From Bufo bufo (taxonomy: Eukaryota; Chordata; Amphibia; Anura; Bufonidae), in NCBI RefSeq assembly GCF_905171765.1, contig NC_053392.1, positions 406,824,565-406,888,564 of the forward strand: a stretch of 64,000 bases of DNA, given 5' to 3'. Below, piece by piece: positions 1 through 12,400 of this stretch (positions are counted from its first letter, which is position 1; each line of letters starts with the position of its first letter). A program made the position numbers and the translations under genes. The notes beneath the pieces are model-generated. The model worked only from the letters and a program-made list of their open reading frames with translations, was not told the origin of the DNA and searched no databases.

Positions 1-2439
1 ACCCCCCTGTAAGGCTCCATTCAGACATTTTTTTGGCCCAAGTTAGCGGAAATTATTATTTTTTTCTTACAAAGTCTCATATTCCACTAACTTGTGTCAA
101 AAAATAAAATCTCACATGAACTCACCATACCCCTCACGGAATCCAAATGCGTAAAATTTTTTAGACATTTATATTCCAGACTTCTTCTCACGCTTTAGGG
201 CCCCTAGAATGCCAGGGCAGTATAAATACCCCACATGTGACCCCATTTCGGAAAGAAGACACCCCAAGGTATTCCGTGAGGGGCATATTGAGTCCATGAA
301 AGATTGAAATTTTTGTCCCAAGTTAGCGGAAAGGGAGATTTTGTAAAAAAAAAATTAATAAAATCAATTTCCGCTAACTTGTGCCAAAAAAAATAAATTT
401 CTATGAACTCGCCATGCCCCTCATTGAATACCTTGGGGTGTCTTCTTTCCAAAATGGGGTCACATGTGGGGTATTTATACTGCCCTGGCATTCTAGGGGC
501 CCTAAAGCGTGAGAAGAAGTCTGGGATCCAAATGTCTAAAAATGCCCTCATAAAAGGAATGTGGGCCCCTTTGCGCATCTAGGCTGCAAAAAAGTGTCAC
601 ACATCTGGTATCGCCGTACTCAGGAGAAGTTGGGGAATGTGTTTTGGGGTGTCATTTTACATATACCCATGCTGGGTGAGAGAAATATCTTGGCAAAAGA
701 CAACTTTTCCCATTTTTTTATACAAAGTTGGCATTTGACCAAGATATTTATCTCACCCAGCATGGGTATATGTAAAATGACACCCCAAAACACATTGCCG
801 AACTTCTCCTGAATACGGCGATACCAGATGTGTGACACTTTTTTGCAGCCTAGGTGGGCAAAGGGGCCCACATTCCAAAGAGCACCTTTCGGATTTCACA
901 GGTCATTTACCTACTTACAACACATTAGGGCCCCTGGAAAATGCCAGGGCAGTATAACTACCCCACAAGTGACCCCATTTTGGAAAGAAGACACCCCAAG
1001 GTACTCTGTGAGGGGCATGGCAAGTTCCTAGAATTTTTTATTTTTTGTCACAAGTTAGTGGAAAATGATGATTTTTTATTTTTTTTTTTTCTTACAAAGT
1101 CTCATATTCCACTAACTTGTGACAAAAAATAAAAACTTCCATGAACTCACTATGCCCATCAGCGAATACCTTGGGGTGTCTTCTTTCCAAAATGGGGTCA
1201 CTTGTGGGGTAGTTATACTGCCCTGGCATTCTAGGGGCCCAAATGTGTGGTAAGGAGTTTGAAATCAAATTCTGTAAAAAATGACCAGTGAAATCCGAAA
1301 GGTGCTCTTTGGAATATGGGCCCCTTTGCCCACCTAGGCTGCAAAAAAGTGTCACACATCTGGTATCTCCGTATTCAGGAGAAGTTGGGGAATGTGTTTT
1401 GGGGTGTCATTTTACATATACCCATGCTGGGTGAGAGAAATATCTTGGCAAAAGACAACTTTTCCCATTTTTTTATACAAAGTTGGCATTTGACCAAGAT
1501 ATTTATCTCACCCAGCATGGGTATATGTAAAATGACACCCCAAAACACATTCCCCAACTTCTCCTGAGTACGGGGATATCAGATGTGTGACACTTTTTTG
1601 CAGCCTAGGTGGGCAAAGGGGCCCATATTCCAAAGAGCACCTTTCGGATTTCACTGGTCATTTTTTACAGAATTTGATTTCAAACTCCTTACCACACATT
1701 TGGGCCCCTAGAATGCCAGGGCAGTATAACTACCCCACAAGTGACCCCATTTTGGAAAGAAGACACCCCAAGGTATTCGCTGATGGGCATAGTGAGTTCA
1801 TAGAAGTTTTTATTTTTTGTCACAAGTTAGTGGAATATGAGACTTTGTATGAAAAAAAAAAAATCATCATTTTCCGCTAACTTGTGACAAAAAATAAAAA
1901 GTTCTATGAACTCACTATGCCCATCAGTGAATACCTTAGGGTGTCTACTTTCAGAAATGGGGTCATTTGTGGGGTGTTTGTACTGTCTGGGCATTGTAGA
2001 ACCTCAGGAAACATGACAGGTGCTCAGAAAGTCAGAGCTGCTTCAAAAAGCGGAAATTCACATTTTTGTACCATAGTTTGTAAACGCTATAACTTTTACC
2101 CAAACATTTTTTTTTATCAAAGACATGTAGAACAATAAATTTAGAGCAAAATTTATATATGGATGTCGTTTTTTTTGCAAAATTTTACAACTGAAAGTGA
2201 AAAATGTCATTTTTTTGCAAAAAAATCGTTACATTTCGATTAGTAACAAAAAAAGTAAAAATGTCAGCAGCAATGAAATACCACCAAATGAAAGCTCTAT
2301 TAGTGAGAAGAAAAGGAGGTAAAATTCATTTGGGTGGTAAGTTGCATGACCGAGCAATAAACGGTGAAAGTAGTGTAGGTCAGAAGTGTAAAAAGGGGCC
2401 TGGTCTTTCAGGGTGTTTAAGCACTGGGGGCTGAGGTGG
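1..2439. mobile_element. E1: TTAA-target DNA transposon, right part (left end outside window)
   Basis: The right end is seen directly: the sequence ending GGGGGCTGAGGTGG abuts TTAA at 2440-2443, where the minisatellite resumes. The body is a chain of palindromes centred near 350, 716, 1088, 1471 and 1850, alternating between two module types. The stretch is the reverse complement of 5039-7515, so it is a copy of E3 in the opposite orientation. By comparison with E3, about 1.5 kb should lie left of the window. The TTAA target points to piggyBac- or Kolobok-like elements; there is no transposase, so it is non-autonomous. Open frames such as 561-812 (+) and 620-871 (-) are the two arms of one palindrome, not genes. 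Confidence 0.75.
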
Positions 2440-2713
2440 TTAAAGGGGCGGTCACTGTGAAAGTCACAGTAAAAGGGGCGGTCACTGTGAAAGTCACAGT
2501 TAAAGGGGCGGTCACTGTGAAAGTCACAGTTAAAGGGGCAGTCACTGTGAAAGTCACAGTTAAAGGGGCAGTCACTGTGAAAGTCACAGTTAAAGGGGCG
2601 GTCACTGTGAAAGTCACAGTTAAAGGGGCGGTCACAGTGAAAGTCACAGTTAAAGGGGCGGTCACAGTGAAAGTCACGGTTAAAGGGGCGGTGACAGTTA
2701 AAGTCACAGTTAA
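2440..2713 (+). repeat. 30-bp minisatellite island 1 (Helitron-internal)
   Basis: About nine units of 30 bp, each beginning TTAAAGGGGC and containing GTCACTGTGAAAGTCACAG-like sequence. Both ends lie exactly at TTAA tetranucleotides that also bound elements E1 and E2. The same repeat recurs at 8951-9410, 12927-13110, 13470-16014, 18641-18760, 19245-19410, 28169-29085, 32108-32710 and 33426-34060. This looks like one piece of an originally continuous array inside a Helitron. Confidence 0.9.
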
Positions 2714-2756
2714 CCACCTCCCGTCTGCCCATAGACTATAAAGGTGGTTCTCTATT

Positions 2757-3050
2757 TCTGAACGGACGTTCCAGAACGTCCGTTCAGAAAGTGCAGCTGA
2801 TCGTGCAGCTGCTGATCGGGTTGCCCGCTGTCAGTGACAGCAGAGCAACCCAGAGAGAAGGCAGGGACAGTTCCCAGGTGTCCCTGCCTTCTGGATCGCT
2901 GCATAATCAGCGCTCACCGAGCGCTGTGTATGCAGAGCAGGAAGCGCTAAGCGCTTCCTGTTCCGGCCCGGCGGTCATGTGACCGCCGTGACCGGAGAGT
3001 GCAGGAGCTGTGTGAGGTCTTTCACAGACCTCGATCAGCCCTGCTCTGAG
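2757..3050. repeat. Chain of consecutive hairpins in E2
   Basis: Successive short inverted repeats are packed end to end: 2757-2788 (stem TCTGAACGGACGTT), then stems built on GTTGCCCGCTGTC, AGAAGGCAGGGACA, CAGCGCTC, AGGAAGCGC, GGCGGTCA and TGAGGTC. Similar chains lie at 8640-8900, 16770-17410, 19925-20230 and 29090-29605. Confidence 0.7.
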
Positions 3051-4129
3051 GCTGTACAGCTCAGTATGTGTATTTCTCCTGTATATGTCAGCCCCAGTTA
3101 CAGGGGAAATCAACAGTGAAAAAAAAAAAGAAAAAGTGAAGTAAATGTCCCCCAGAGGTCTTGTATGACCTTATGGGGGACGAAAAGTGTAAAAAAAATA
3201 AAAAAAAATAAAGGGTTGAAAAAATAAAATAGAAAAAAGGTTTCACATGTAAAAAAAATTATTCCCCAAGTAAGAAATAAAAAAAAATGTTAAACATAGA
3301 AAAAATAAAATAAAATAGACATATTTGGTATTGCCGCGTCCGTAAAAGCCAGCTCTATAAAAATACCACATGACCTAACCCCTCGGGTGAATACCGTAAA
3401 AAAAAAAAAAAAGTGTCAAAACAAGCAATTTTTGTCACCTTACATCACAAAAGGTGCGACACCAAGTGATCAAAAACACGTATGTCCCACAAAATGGTAC
3501 CAGTAAAACCGTCACCTCATCCCGCAAAAAATGAGCCCCTACATAAGAAAATCTCTCAAAAAATAAAAAAACTATAGCTCTCAGAACACGGACACATTAA
3601 AACATAATTTTTTTGTTTCAAAAATGCTATTATTGTGTAAAACTTTAATAAATAAGAAAAAGTATACATATTAGGTATCGCCACGTCCGTAACAATCTTC
3701 TCTATAAAAATGTCACTTTACTGAACCCCTCAGGTGAACGCTGTAAAAATAAATAAATAGAAACTGTGCTAAAGCAACAAATTTTTTGGTCACCTTGCCC
3801 CATAAAGTGTTATAATGAATGACCAAAAAATCATATGTACCCAAAAATAGTAGCAATTAAACTGGCACCTTATCCCCAAGTTTCCAAAATGGCATCACTT
3901 CTTGGGAGTTTCTACTGTAAGGGTGCATCAGGGGGCTTCAAATGGGACATGGCATCTGAAAACCATGTGGAGTTCCTTTTCTTCTGTGCCCTGCCGTGTG
4001 CCCATACAGCAGTTTATGACCACATGTGGGGTGTTTCTGTAAACCGCAGAATCTGGGTAATAAATATTGAGTTTTGTTTGGCTGTTAACCATCGATGTGT
4101 TAAAGAAAAAAATCCTGAAGACTTGCCGC

Positions 4130-4665
4130 AAGGCCGGATCCGAAATTAATGCCCATTGAAAGGCATTGATCCGGATCCGGCCTTAAGCTAAACGTCGTTT
4201 CGGCGCATTGCCGGATCCGACGTTTAGCTTTTCTGAATGGTTACCATGGCTGCCGGGACGCTAAAGTCCTGGTAGCCATGGTAAAGTGTAGCGGGGAGCG
4301 GGGGAGCAGCATACTTACCGTCCGTGCGGCTCCCGGGGCGCTCCAGAGTGACGTCAGGGCGCCCCAAGCGCATGGATCACGTGATCACATGGCACGTCAT
4401 CCATGCGCATGGGGCACTCTGACGTCATTCTGGAGCGCCCCGGGAGCCGCGCGGACTGTAAGTATACCGCTCCCCCGCTCCCCGCTCCTACTATGGAAAC
4501 CAGGACTTTAATAGCGTCCTGGCTGCCATAGTAACACTGAAAGCATTTTGAAGACGGATCCGTCTTCAAATGCTTTCAGTACACTTGCGTTTTTCCGGAT
4601 CCGGCGTGTAATTCCGGCAAGTGGAGTACACGCCGGATCCGGACAACGCAAGTGTGTAAGAGGCC
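4130..4665. mobile_element. Palindromic MITE nested in E2 (Harbinger-like, left end eroded)
   Basis: A long imperfect inverted repeat is centred near 4385, including arms with GCTCCCGGGGCGCTCC and its complement, plus many GGATCCGG blocks. The right end reads GTGTGTAAGAGGCC followed by TAA (4666-4668). That resembles the GGCCTCTTTCACAC end of the complete MITE at 10001-10883. The matching left terminus is not recognisable, so the left boundary is approximate. Confidence 0.5.
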
Positions 4666-5038
4666 TAAGCCTTCTAACGTCCTAAAAAAATAAAATGACA
4701 TTTCCAAAATGATGCCAACATAAAGTAGACATGGGGAATGTTAAGTAATAAATATTTTATGAGGTATCACTTTCTGTTTTAAAAGCAGAGAAATTGAAAT
4801 TTAGAAAATTGCGAATTCTTCAAAATTTTGGGTAAATTTGGGCTTTTTTTCATAAATAAAGGTGAAATATTTTGACTCAAATTTATGACTGTCATGAAGT
4901 ACAATGTGTCACGAGAAAACAATCTCTGAATAACTTGGATAAGTAAAGGCGTTCCAAAGTTATTACCACATAAAGTGAGATATGTCAGTTTTGCTAAATT
5001 AGGCCTGGTCAGGAAGAGGGCAGATGGCAAGTGGTTAC

Positions 5039-8000
5039 CCACCTCAGCCCCCAGTGCTTAAACACCCTGAAAGACCAGGCCACTTTTTACACTTCTGACC
5101 TACACTACTTTCACCGTTTATTGCTCGGTCATGCAACTTACCACCCAAATGAATTTTACCTCCTTTTCTTCTCACTAATAGAGCTTTCATTTGGTGGTAT
5201 TTCATTGCTGCTGACATTTTTACTTTTTTTGTTATTAATCGAAATTTAACGATTTTTTTGCAAAAAAATGACATTTTTCACTTTCAGTTGTAAAATTTTG
5301 CAAAAAAAACGACATCCATATATAAATTTTGCTCTAAATTTATTGTTCTACATGTCTTTGATAAAAAAAAAATGTTTGGGTAAAAAAAAAATGGTTTGGG
5401 TAAAAGTTATAGCGTTTACAAACTATGGTACAAAAATGTGAATTTCCGCTTTTTGAAGCAGATCTGACTTTCTGAGCACCTGTCATGTTTCCTGAGGTTC
5501 TACAATGGCCAGACAGTACAAACACCCCACAAATGACCCCATTTCGGAAAGTACACACCCTAAGGTATTCGCTGATGGGCATAGTGAGTTCATAGAACTT
5601 TTTATTTTTTGTCACAAGTTAGTGGAAAATTATGATTTTTTTCTTTTTTTTTTCTTTTCTTACAAAGTCTCATATTCCACTAACTTGTGACAAAAAATAA
5701 AAACTTCTATGAACTCACTATGCCCATCACGAAATACCTTGGGGTCTCTTCTTTCCAAAATGGGGTCACTTGTGGGGTGGTTATACTGCCCTGGCATTCT
5801 AGGGGCCCAAATGTGTGGTAAGGAGTTTGAAATCAAATTCTGTAAAAAATGACCTGTGAAATCCGAAAGGTGCTCTTTGGAATATGGGCCCCTTTGCCCA
5901 CCTAGGCTGCAAAAAAGTGTCACACATCTGGTATCTCCGTACTCAGGAGAAGGTGGGGAATGTGTTTTGGGGTGTCATTTTATATATACCCATGCTGGGT
6001 GAGAGAAATATCTTGGTCAAATGCCAACTTTGTATAAAAAAATGGGAAAAGTTGTCTTTTGCCAAGATATTTATCTCACCCAGCATGGGTATATGTAAAA
6101 TGACACCCCAAAACACATTCCCCAACTTCTCCTGAGTACGGAGATACCAGATGTGTGACACTTTTTTGCAGCCTAGGTGGGCAAAGGGGCCCATATTCCA
6201 AAGAGCACCTTTCGGATTTCACAGGTCATTTTTTACAGAATTTGATTTCAAACTCCTTACCACACATTTGGGCCCCTAGAATGCCAGGGCAGTATAACTA
6301 CCCCACAAGTGACCCCATTTTGGAAAGAAGAGACCCCAAGGTATTCGCTGATGGGCATCGTGAGTTTATGGAAGTTTTTATTTTTTGTCACAAGTTAGTG
6401 GAATATGAGACTTTGTATGAAAAAACAAAACAAAAAAAAAAACCAGCATTTTCCACTAACTTGTGACAAAAAATAAAAAATTCTAGGAACTCGCCATGCC
6501 CCTCACGGAATACCTTGGGGTGTCTTCTTTCCAAAATGGGGTCACTTGTGGGGTAGTTATACTGCCCTGGCATTTTCCAGGGGCCCTAATGTGTGGTAAG
6601 TAGGTAAATGACCTGTAAAATCCTAAAGGTGCTCTTTGGAATATGGGCCCCTTTGCCCACCTAGGCTGCAAAAAAGTGTCACACATGTGGTATCGCCGTA
6701 TTCAGGAGAAGTTGGGGAATGTGTTTTGTGGTGTTATTTTACATATACCCTTGCTGGGTGAGAGAAATATCTTGACAAAAGACAACTTTTCCCATTTTTT
6801 TATACAAAGTTGGCATTTGACCAAGATATTTCTCTCACCCAGCATGGGTATATGTAAAATGACACCCCAAAACACATTCCCTAACTTCTCCTGAGTACGG
6901 CGATACCAGATGTGCGACACTTTTTTGCAGCCTAGATGCGCAAAGGTGCCCAAATTCCTTTTAGGAGGGCATTTTTAGACATTTGGATACCAGACTTCTT
7001 CTCACGCTTTAGGGCCCCTAGAATGCCAGGGCAGTATAAATACCCCACATGTGACCCCATTTTGGAAAGAAGACACCCCAAGGTATTCAATGAGGGGCAT
7101 GGCGAGTTCATAGAAATTTTTTTTTTTTTGGCACAAGTTAGCGGAAATTGATATTTTTAATTTTTTTCTCACAAAGTCTCCCGTTCCGCTAACTTGGGAC
7201 AAAAATTTCAATCTTTCATGGACTCAATATGCCCCTCACGGAATACCTGGGGGTGTCTTCTTTCCGAAATGGGGTCACATGTGGGGTATTTATACTGCCC
7301 TGGCATTCTAGGGGCCCTAAAGCGTGAGAAGAAGTCTGGAATATAAATGTCTAAAAAATTTTACGCATTTGGATTCCGTGAGGGGTATGGTGAGTTCATG
7401 TGAGATTTTATTTTTTGACACAAGTTAGTGGAATATGAGACTTTGTAAGAAAAAAAAAAAAATAATTCCGCTAACTTGGGCCAAAAAAATGTCTGAATGG
7501 AGCCTTACAGAGGGGTGATCAATGACAGGGGGGTGATCAATGACAGGGGGGTGATCAATGACAGGGGGGTGATCAATGACAGGGGGGTGATCAGGGAGTC
7601 TATATGGGGTGATAACCACAGTCATTGATCATGCCCCTGTAAGGCTAAATTCAGACGTCCGGATGCGTTTTGCGGATCCGATCCATCTATCAGTGCATCC
7701 GTAAAAATCATGCGGACATCTGAATGGAGCTTTACAGGGGGTTGATCAATGACAGGGGTGTAATCAATGACAGGGGGGTGATCAGGGAGTCTATATGGGG
7801 TGATAACCACAGTCATTGATCATGCCCCTGTAAGGCTTCATTCAGACGTCCGTATGCGTTTTGCGGATCCGATCCATCTATCAGTGCATCCGTAAAAATC
7901 ATGCGGACATCTGAATGGAGCTTTACAGGGGGTTGATCAATGACAGGGGTGTAATCAATGACAGGGGGGTGATCAGGGAGTCTATATGCGGTGATCACCA

Positions 8001-8950
8001 CAGTCATTGATCATGCCCCTGTAAGGCTTCATTCAGACGTCCGGATGCGTTTTGCGGATCCGATCCATCTATCAGTGCATCCGTAAAAATCATGCGGACA
8101 TCTGAATGGAGCTTTACAGGGGGTTGATCAATGACAGGGGTGTAATCAATGACAGGGGGGTGATCAGGGAGTCTATATGGGGTGATCACCACAGTCATTG
8201 ATCATGCCCCTGTAAGGCTTCATTCAGACGTCCGGATGCGTTTTGCGGATCCGATCCATCTATCAGTGCATCCGTAAAAATCATGCGGACATCTGAATGG
8301 AGCTTTACAGGGGGGTGATCAGGGAGTCTATATGGGGTGATCACCACAGTCATTGATCACGCCCCTGTAAGGCTTCATTCAGACGTCCGGATGCGTTTTG
8401 CGGATCCGATCCATCTATCAGTGGATCCGTAAAAATCATGCGGACGTCTGAATGGAGCTTTACAGGGGGGTGATCAATGACAGGCGGGTGATCAATGACA
8501 GGGGGGTAATCAATGACAGGGGGGTGATCAGGGAGTCTATATGGGGTGATCAGGGGCTAATAAGGGGTTAATAAGTGACGGGGGGGGTGTAGTGTAGTGT
8601 AGTGGTGCTTGGTGCTACTTTATTGAGCTACCTTTGTCCTCTCGTGGTCGATCCAAACAAAGGGGACCACCAGAGGACCAGGTAGCAGGTATATTAGACG
8701 CTGTTATCAAAACAGCGTCTAATATACCTGTTAGGGGTTAAAAAAAACACATCTCCAGCCTGCCAGCGAACGATCGCCGCTGGCAGGCTGGAGATCAACT
8801 CTCTTACCTTCCGTTCCTGTGAGCGCGCGCGCCTGTGTGCGCGCGTTCACAGGAAATCTCGCGTCTCGCGAGAGGACGCGCCGGCGCGTCCAGGAGGAAT
8901 GAATCAACCACCTCCAGGACGCGTCTGTGCATACAGCGGTCTGGAGGTGG
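5039..8950. mobile_element. E3: TTAA-target palindrome-chain transposon, complete (3.9 kb)
   Basis: The left end CCACCTCAGCCCCC follows TTAC (5035-5038) and the right end GGTCTGGAGGTGG precedes TTAA (8951-8954), giving a CCACCTC terminal inverted repeat. From the left: an AT-rich terminal block (5039-5600), a palindrome chain with centres near 5660, 6039, 6425, 6800 and 7160, a tandem block of 191-bp units (about 7500-8530), and a hairpin chain (8640-8900). It is an inverted copy of E1 and matches E5 in reverse. No transposase reading frame exists, so mobilisation would have to be in trans (inference). Confidence 0.75.
7500..8530. repeat. Tandem array of palindromic MITE-like units, period 191 bp
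   Basis: The block TTCAGACGTCCG...ATCTGAATGGAG recurs starting at about 7650, 7841, 8032 and 8223 (exactly 191 bp apart) and again at 8378 (155 bp). Each unit holds an inverted repeat centred on GGATCCGATCC and a run of short GGGGGGTGATCAATGACA repeats. A similar five-copy array in mirror orientation lies at 20335-21095 in E5. Confidence 0.85.
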
Positions 8951-9410
8951 TTAAAGGGGAGGTCAGAGTGAAAGTCACAGTTAAAGGGGCGCTCACAGTG
9001 AAAGTCACAGTTAAATGGGCAGTCACAGTGAAAGCCATAGTTAAAGGGGCGGTCACAGTTAAATGGGCGGTCACAGTGAAAGTCATGGTTAAAGGGGCGG
9101 TCACAGTGAAAGTCACAGTTAAAGAGGCGGTCACAGGGAAAGTCACAGTTAAAGGGGCGGACACAGTGAAAGTCACAGTTAAAGAGGTGGTCTCAGTGAA
9201 AGTCACAGTTAAAGGGGCGGTCACTGTGAAAGTCACAGTTAAAGGGGCGGTCACAGTTAAGGAGGCGGTCACAGTGAAAGTCACAGTTAAAGGGGCGGTC
9301 AATGTGAAAGCCACAGTTAAAGGGGCGGTCACAGTGAAAGCCACAGTTAAAGGGGCGGTCACAGTGAAAACCACAGTTAAATGGACGGTCACAGTGAAAG
9401 TCACTGTTAA
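8951..9410 (+). repeat. 30-bp minisatellite island 2
   Basis: About 15 degenerate 30-bp units (TTAAAGGGGCGGTCACAG type) lie between E3 and E4. Both borders fall on TTAA (8951-8954 and 9407-9410). Confidence 0.9.
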
Positions 9411-12400
9411 CTCCTTTCCGACCGCCTAACGCACGGATGCGTTCTGGCGGCGGTCGATTCATTCCTCCTGGACGCATCGCGGGCCGTAAAAAGTTAAAGG
9501 AGTATTTCGTCACCAGCCTGCCAGCCAATGATCGTTGCTGGCAGGCTGGCGATTTTCAAAAAATCAAATCAGAAGCCATCTAACACCTTATATTTATAAA
9601 TATAAGGTGTTAAATGAATTCTGTGCTCCTCAGCTGGTCCTTTTCGTCGGTCGGTCCCAGCAGAGGAGCACACATCACAGTGAGTAGCCACCAAACACCA
9701 CACTTAGCCCCAGATCACCCCCCATCACCCCAATTAACCCCTTGATCGCCCCTGTCAATCACCTAGTGAAAGGGAAAAAAGTGATCAGTGTAAACTGTCA
9801 CATTTTTTTTTCACTGGTATTGACTGATACGTTTTAGGATAGTTTAGGCCCCTTGGTTAGGTAGTTAGCGTCGGTTAGCGCCCAGCCCACCGCACCGCAG
9901 TCACTGATTCGCTGATTAGCGTATCGCTTATCAGCTTTTGTACTTTTATAGTATCTCTAAGTGATCAAAACTGATCACAGTCAGATCTATAATAGTATTA
10001 GGCCTCTTTCACACGGGCGTTGCGGAAAAATGTGCGGGTGCGTTCCGGGAACACCCACGATTTTTCCGCGCGAGTGCAAAACATTGTAATGCGTTTTGCA
10101 CTCGCGTGAGAAAAATCGCGCATGTTTGGTACCCAAACCTTGGTTTGGGTTAGGTGTTGTGTAGATGTTATTATTTTCCCTTATAACATGGTTATAAGGG
10201 AAAATAATAGCATTCTGAATACAGAATGCTTAGTAGGTGATCAATTGAGGGTTAAAAAAAAATAAAAAAATTAACTCACCTTCTCCTCTTGATGGCGTAG
10301 TTCCCGGTCTCTTCTTTACTTCCTTAATGATGAGCTGTGGGCTAAAGGACCTTTGGTGACGTCAGATCACATGCTCCAATCACATGGTACATCACCGTGG
10401 TGATGGACCATGTGATTGGAGCATGTGATCTGACGTCACCACAGGTCCTAGCCGGTAGTTCATCTTTTAAGAAGTAAAGAAAAGACCGGGAACTACGCGA
10501 ACAAGAGGAGAAGGTGAGTTAATTTTTTTATTTTTTTTTAACCCTCAATTGATCCCCTACTAAGCATTCTGTATTCAGAATGCTATTATTTTTCCTTATT
10601 ACCATGTTATAAGGGAAAATAATACAGTGAATAGACTGTCACCTGGCAACCATGCGTAAAAATTTTCACGCAACCCCATTCACTTCTATGGGGCCTGTGT
10701 TGCGTGAAAAATGCAGAATATAGAGCATGCTGCGATTTTCACGCAACGCATAAGTGATGCGTGAAAATCACAGCTCATGTGAACAGCCCCATAGAAATGA
10801 ATGGGTCGGTATTCAGTGCGGGTGCAATGCATTCAACTCACGCATCGCATCCGCGCGGAATACTCGCCCGTGTGAAAGAGGCCTTAGTGTCACCTTAGCT
10901 CACCCTCCACCCAAAACGCAGTGTTTGCCCGATCAGGCCTGATCGGTCGCCCACACGTGCGTTCACCCACGCCCGCCCCGCCGCAGTGACAAAATTTTTT
11001 ATTTTTTTGATCACTGCACAATCACTTTACAAGCGCAAAAAATTGGCACACATCTGGTATCGCCGTACTCAGGAGAAGTTGGGGAATGTGTTTTGGGGTG
11101 TCATTTTACATATACCCATGCTGGGTGAGATAAATATCTTGGTCAAATGCCAACTTTGTATAAAAAAAAATGGGAAAAGTTGTCTTTTGCCGAGATATTT
11201 CTCTCACCCAGCATGGGTACATGTAAAAAGACACCCCAAAACACATTGCCCTACTTCTTCTGAGTACGGTGATACCAGATGTGTGACACTTTTTTGCAGC
11301 CTAGGTGGGAAAATGGGCCCACATTCCAAAGAGCACCTTTCGGATTTCACAGGGCATTTTTTACAGATTTTGATTTCAAACTACTTCTCACACATTAGGG
11401 CCCCTAAAAGGCCAGGGCAGTATAACTACCCCACAAGTGACCCCATTTTGGAAAAAAGACACCCCAAGGTATTCCGTGAGGGGCAAGGCGAGTTCCTAGA
11501 ATTTTTTATTTTTTGTCACAAGTTAGCGGAAAATTATGTTTTTTTTTTTTTTCTTACAAAGTCTCATATTCCACTAACTTGTGATAAAAAATAAAAACTT
11601 CCATGAACTCACTATGCCCATCACGAAATACCTTGGGGTGTCTTCTTTCCAAAATGGGGTCACTTGTGGGGTAGTTATACTGCCCTGGCATTTTAGGGGC
11701 ACGAATGCTTGAGAAGTAGTTTGAAATCAAAATGTGTAAAAAATGCCCTGTGAAATCCGAAAGGTGCTGTTTGGAATGTGGGCCCCTTTGCCCACCTAGG
11801 CTGCAAAAAAGTGTCACACATCTGGTATTGCCGTACTCAGAAGAAGTTGGGCAATGTGTTTTGGGGTGTCTTTTTACATATACCCATGCTGGGTGAGAGA
11901 AATATCTTGGCAAAAGACAACTTTCCCATTTTTTTATACAAAGTTGGCATTTGACCGAGATATTTATCTCACCCAGCATGGGTATATGCAAAATGACACC
12001 CCAAAACACATTGTCCAACTTCTCCTGAGTACGGCAATACCAGATGTGTGACACTTTTTTGCAGCCTAGGTGGGCAAAGGGGCCCACATTCCAAAGAGCA
12101 CCTTTCGGATTTCACAGGGCATTTTTTACACATTTTGATTTCAAACTACTTCTCACGCATTCGGGCCCCTAAAATGCCAGGGCAGTATAACTACCCCACA
12201 AGTGACCCCATTTTGGAAAGAAGACACCCCAAGGTATTTCGTGATGGGCATAGTGAGTTCATGGAAGTTTTTATTTTTTGTCACAAGTTAGTGGAATATG
12301 AGACTTTGTAAGGAAAAAAAAATTAAAATCATAATTTTCCGCTAACTTGTGACAAAAAATAAAAAGTTCTATGAATTCACTATGCCCATCAGCGAATACC

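Larger units (their letters stand above)
2714..5034. mobile_element. E2: TTAA-target DNA transposon with hairpin chain
   Basis: It starts after TTAA (2710-2713) with CCACCTCCCGTCTGCCC and ends with GGCAGATGGCAAGTGG before TTAC (5035-5038, a degenerate TTAA). The ends form an imperfect terminal inverted repeat. Layout: hairpin chain (2757-3050), AT-rich body with two copies of a 'GGTATYGCC-CGTCCGTAA' block (about 3330 and 3676), a nested palindromic MITE (about 4130-4665), and an AT-rich tail related to the right end of E6a. No transposase is visible. The family assignment is by target site only. Confidence 0.7.

Noticed and set aside
7500..8530. CRISPR-like array
   Set aside because: Units are long palindromes with no unique spacers, in a eukaryotic transposon.
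561..12311. Recurrent ~83-codon frames (GPFAHLGCKKVSHIW type) on both strands
   Set aside because: They are the two arms of palindromic transposon modules and occur as mirrored pairs. Coding on both strands of a palindrome is not plausible.
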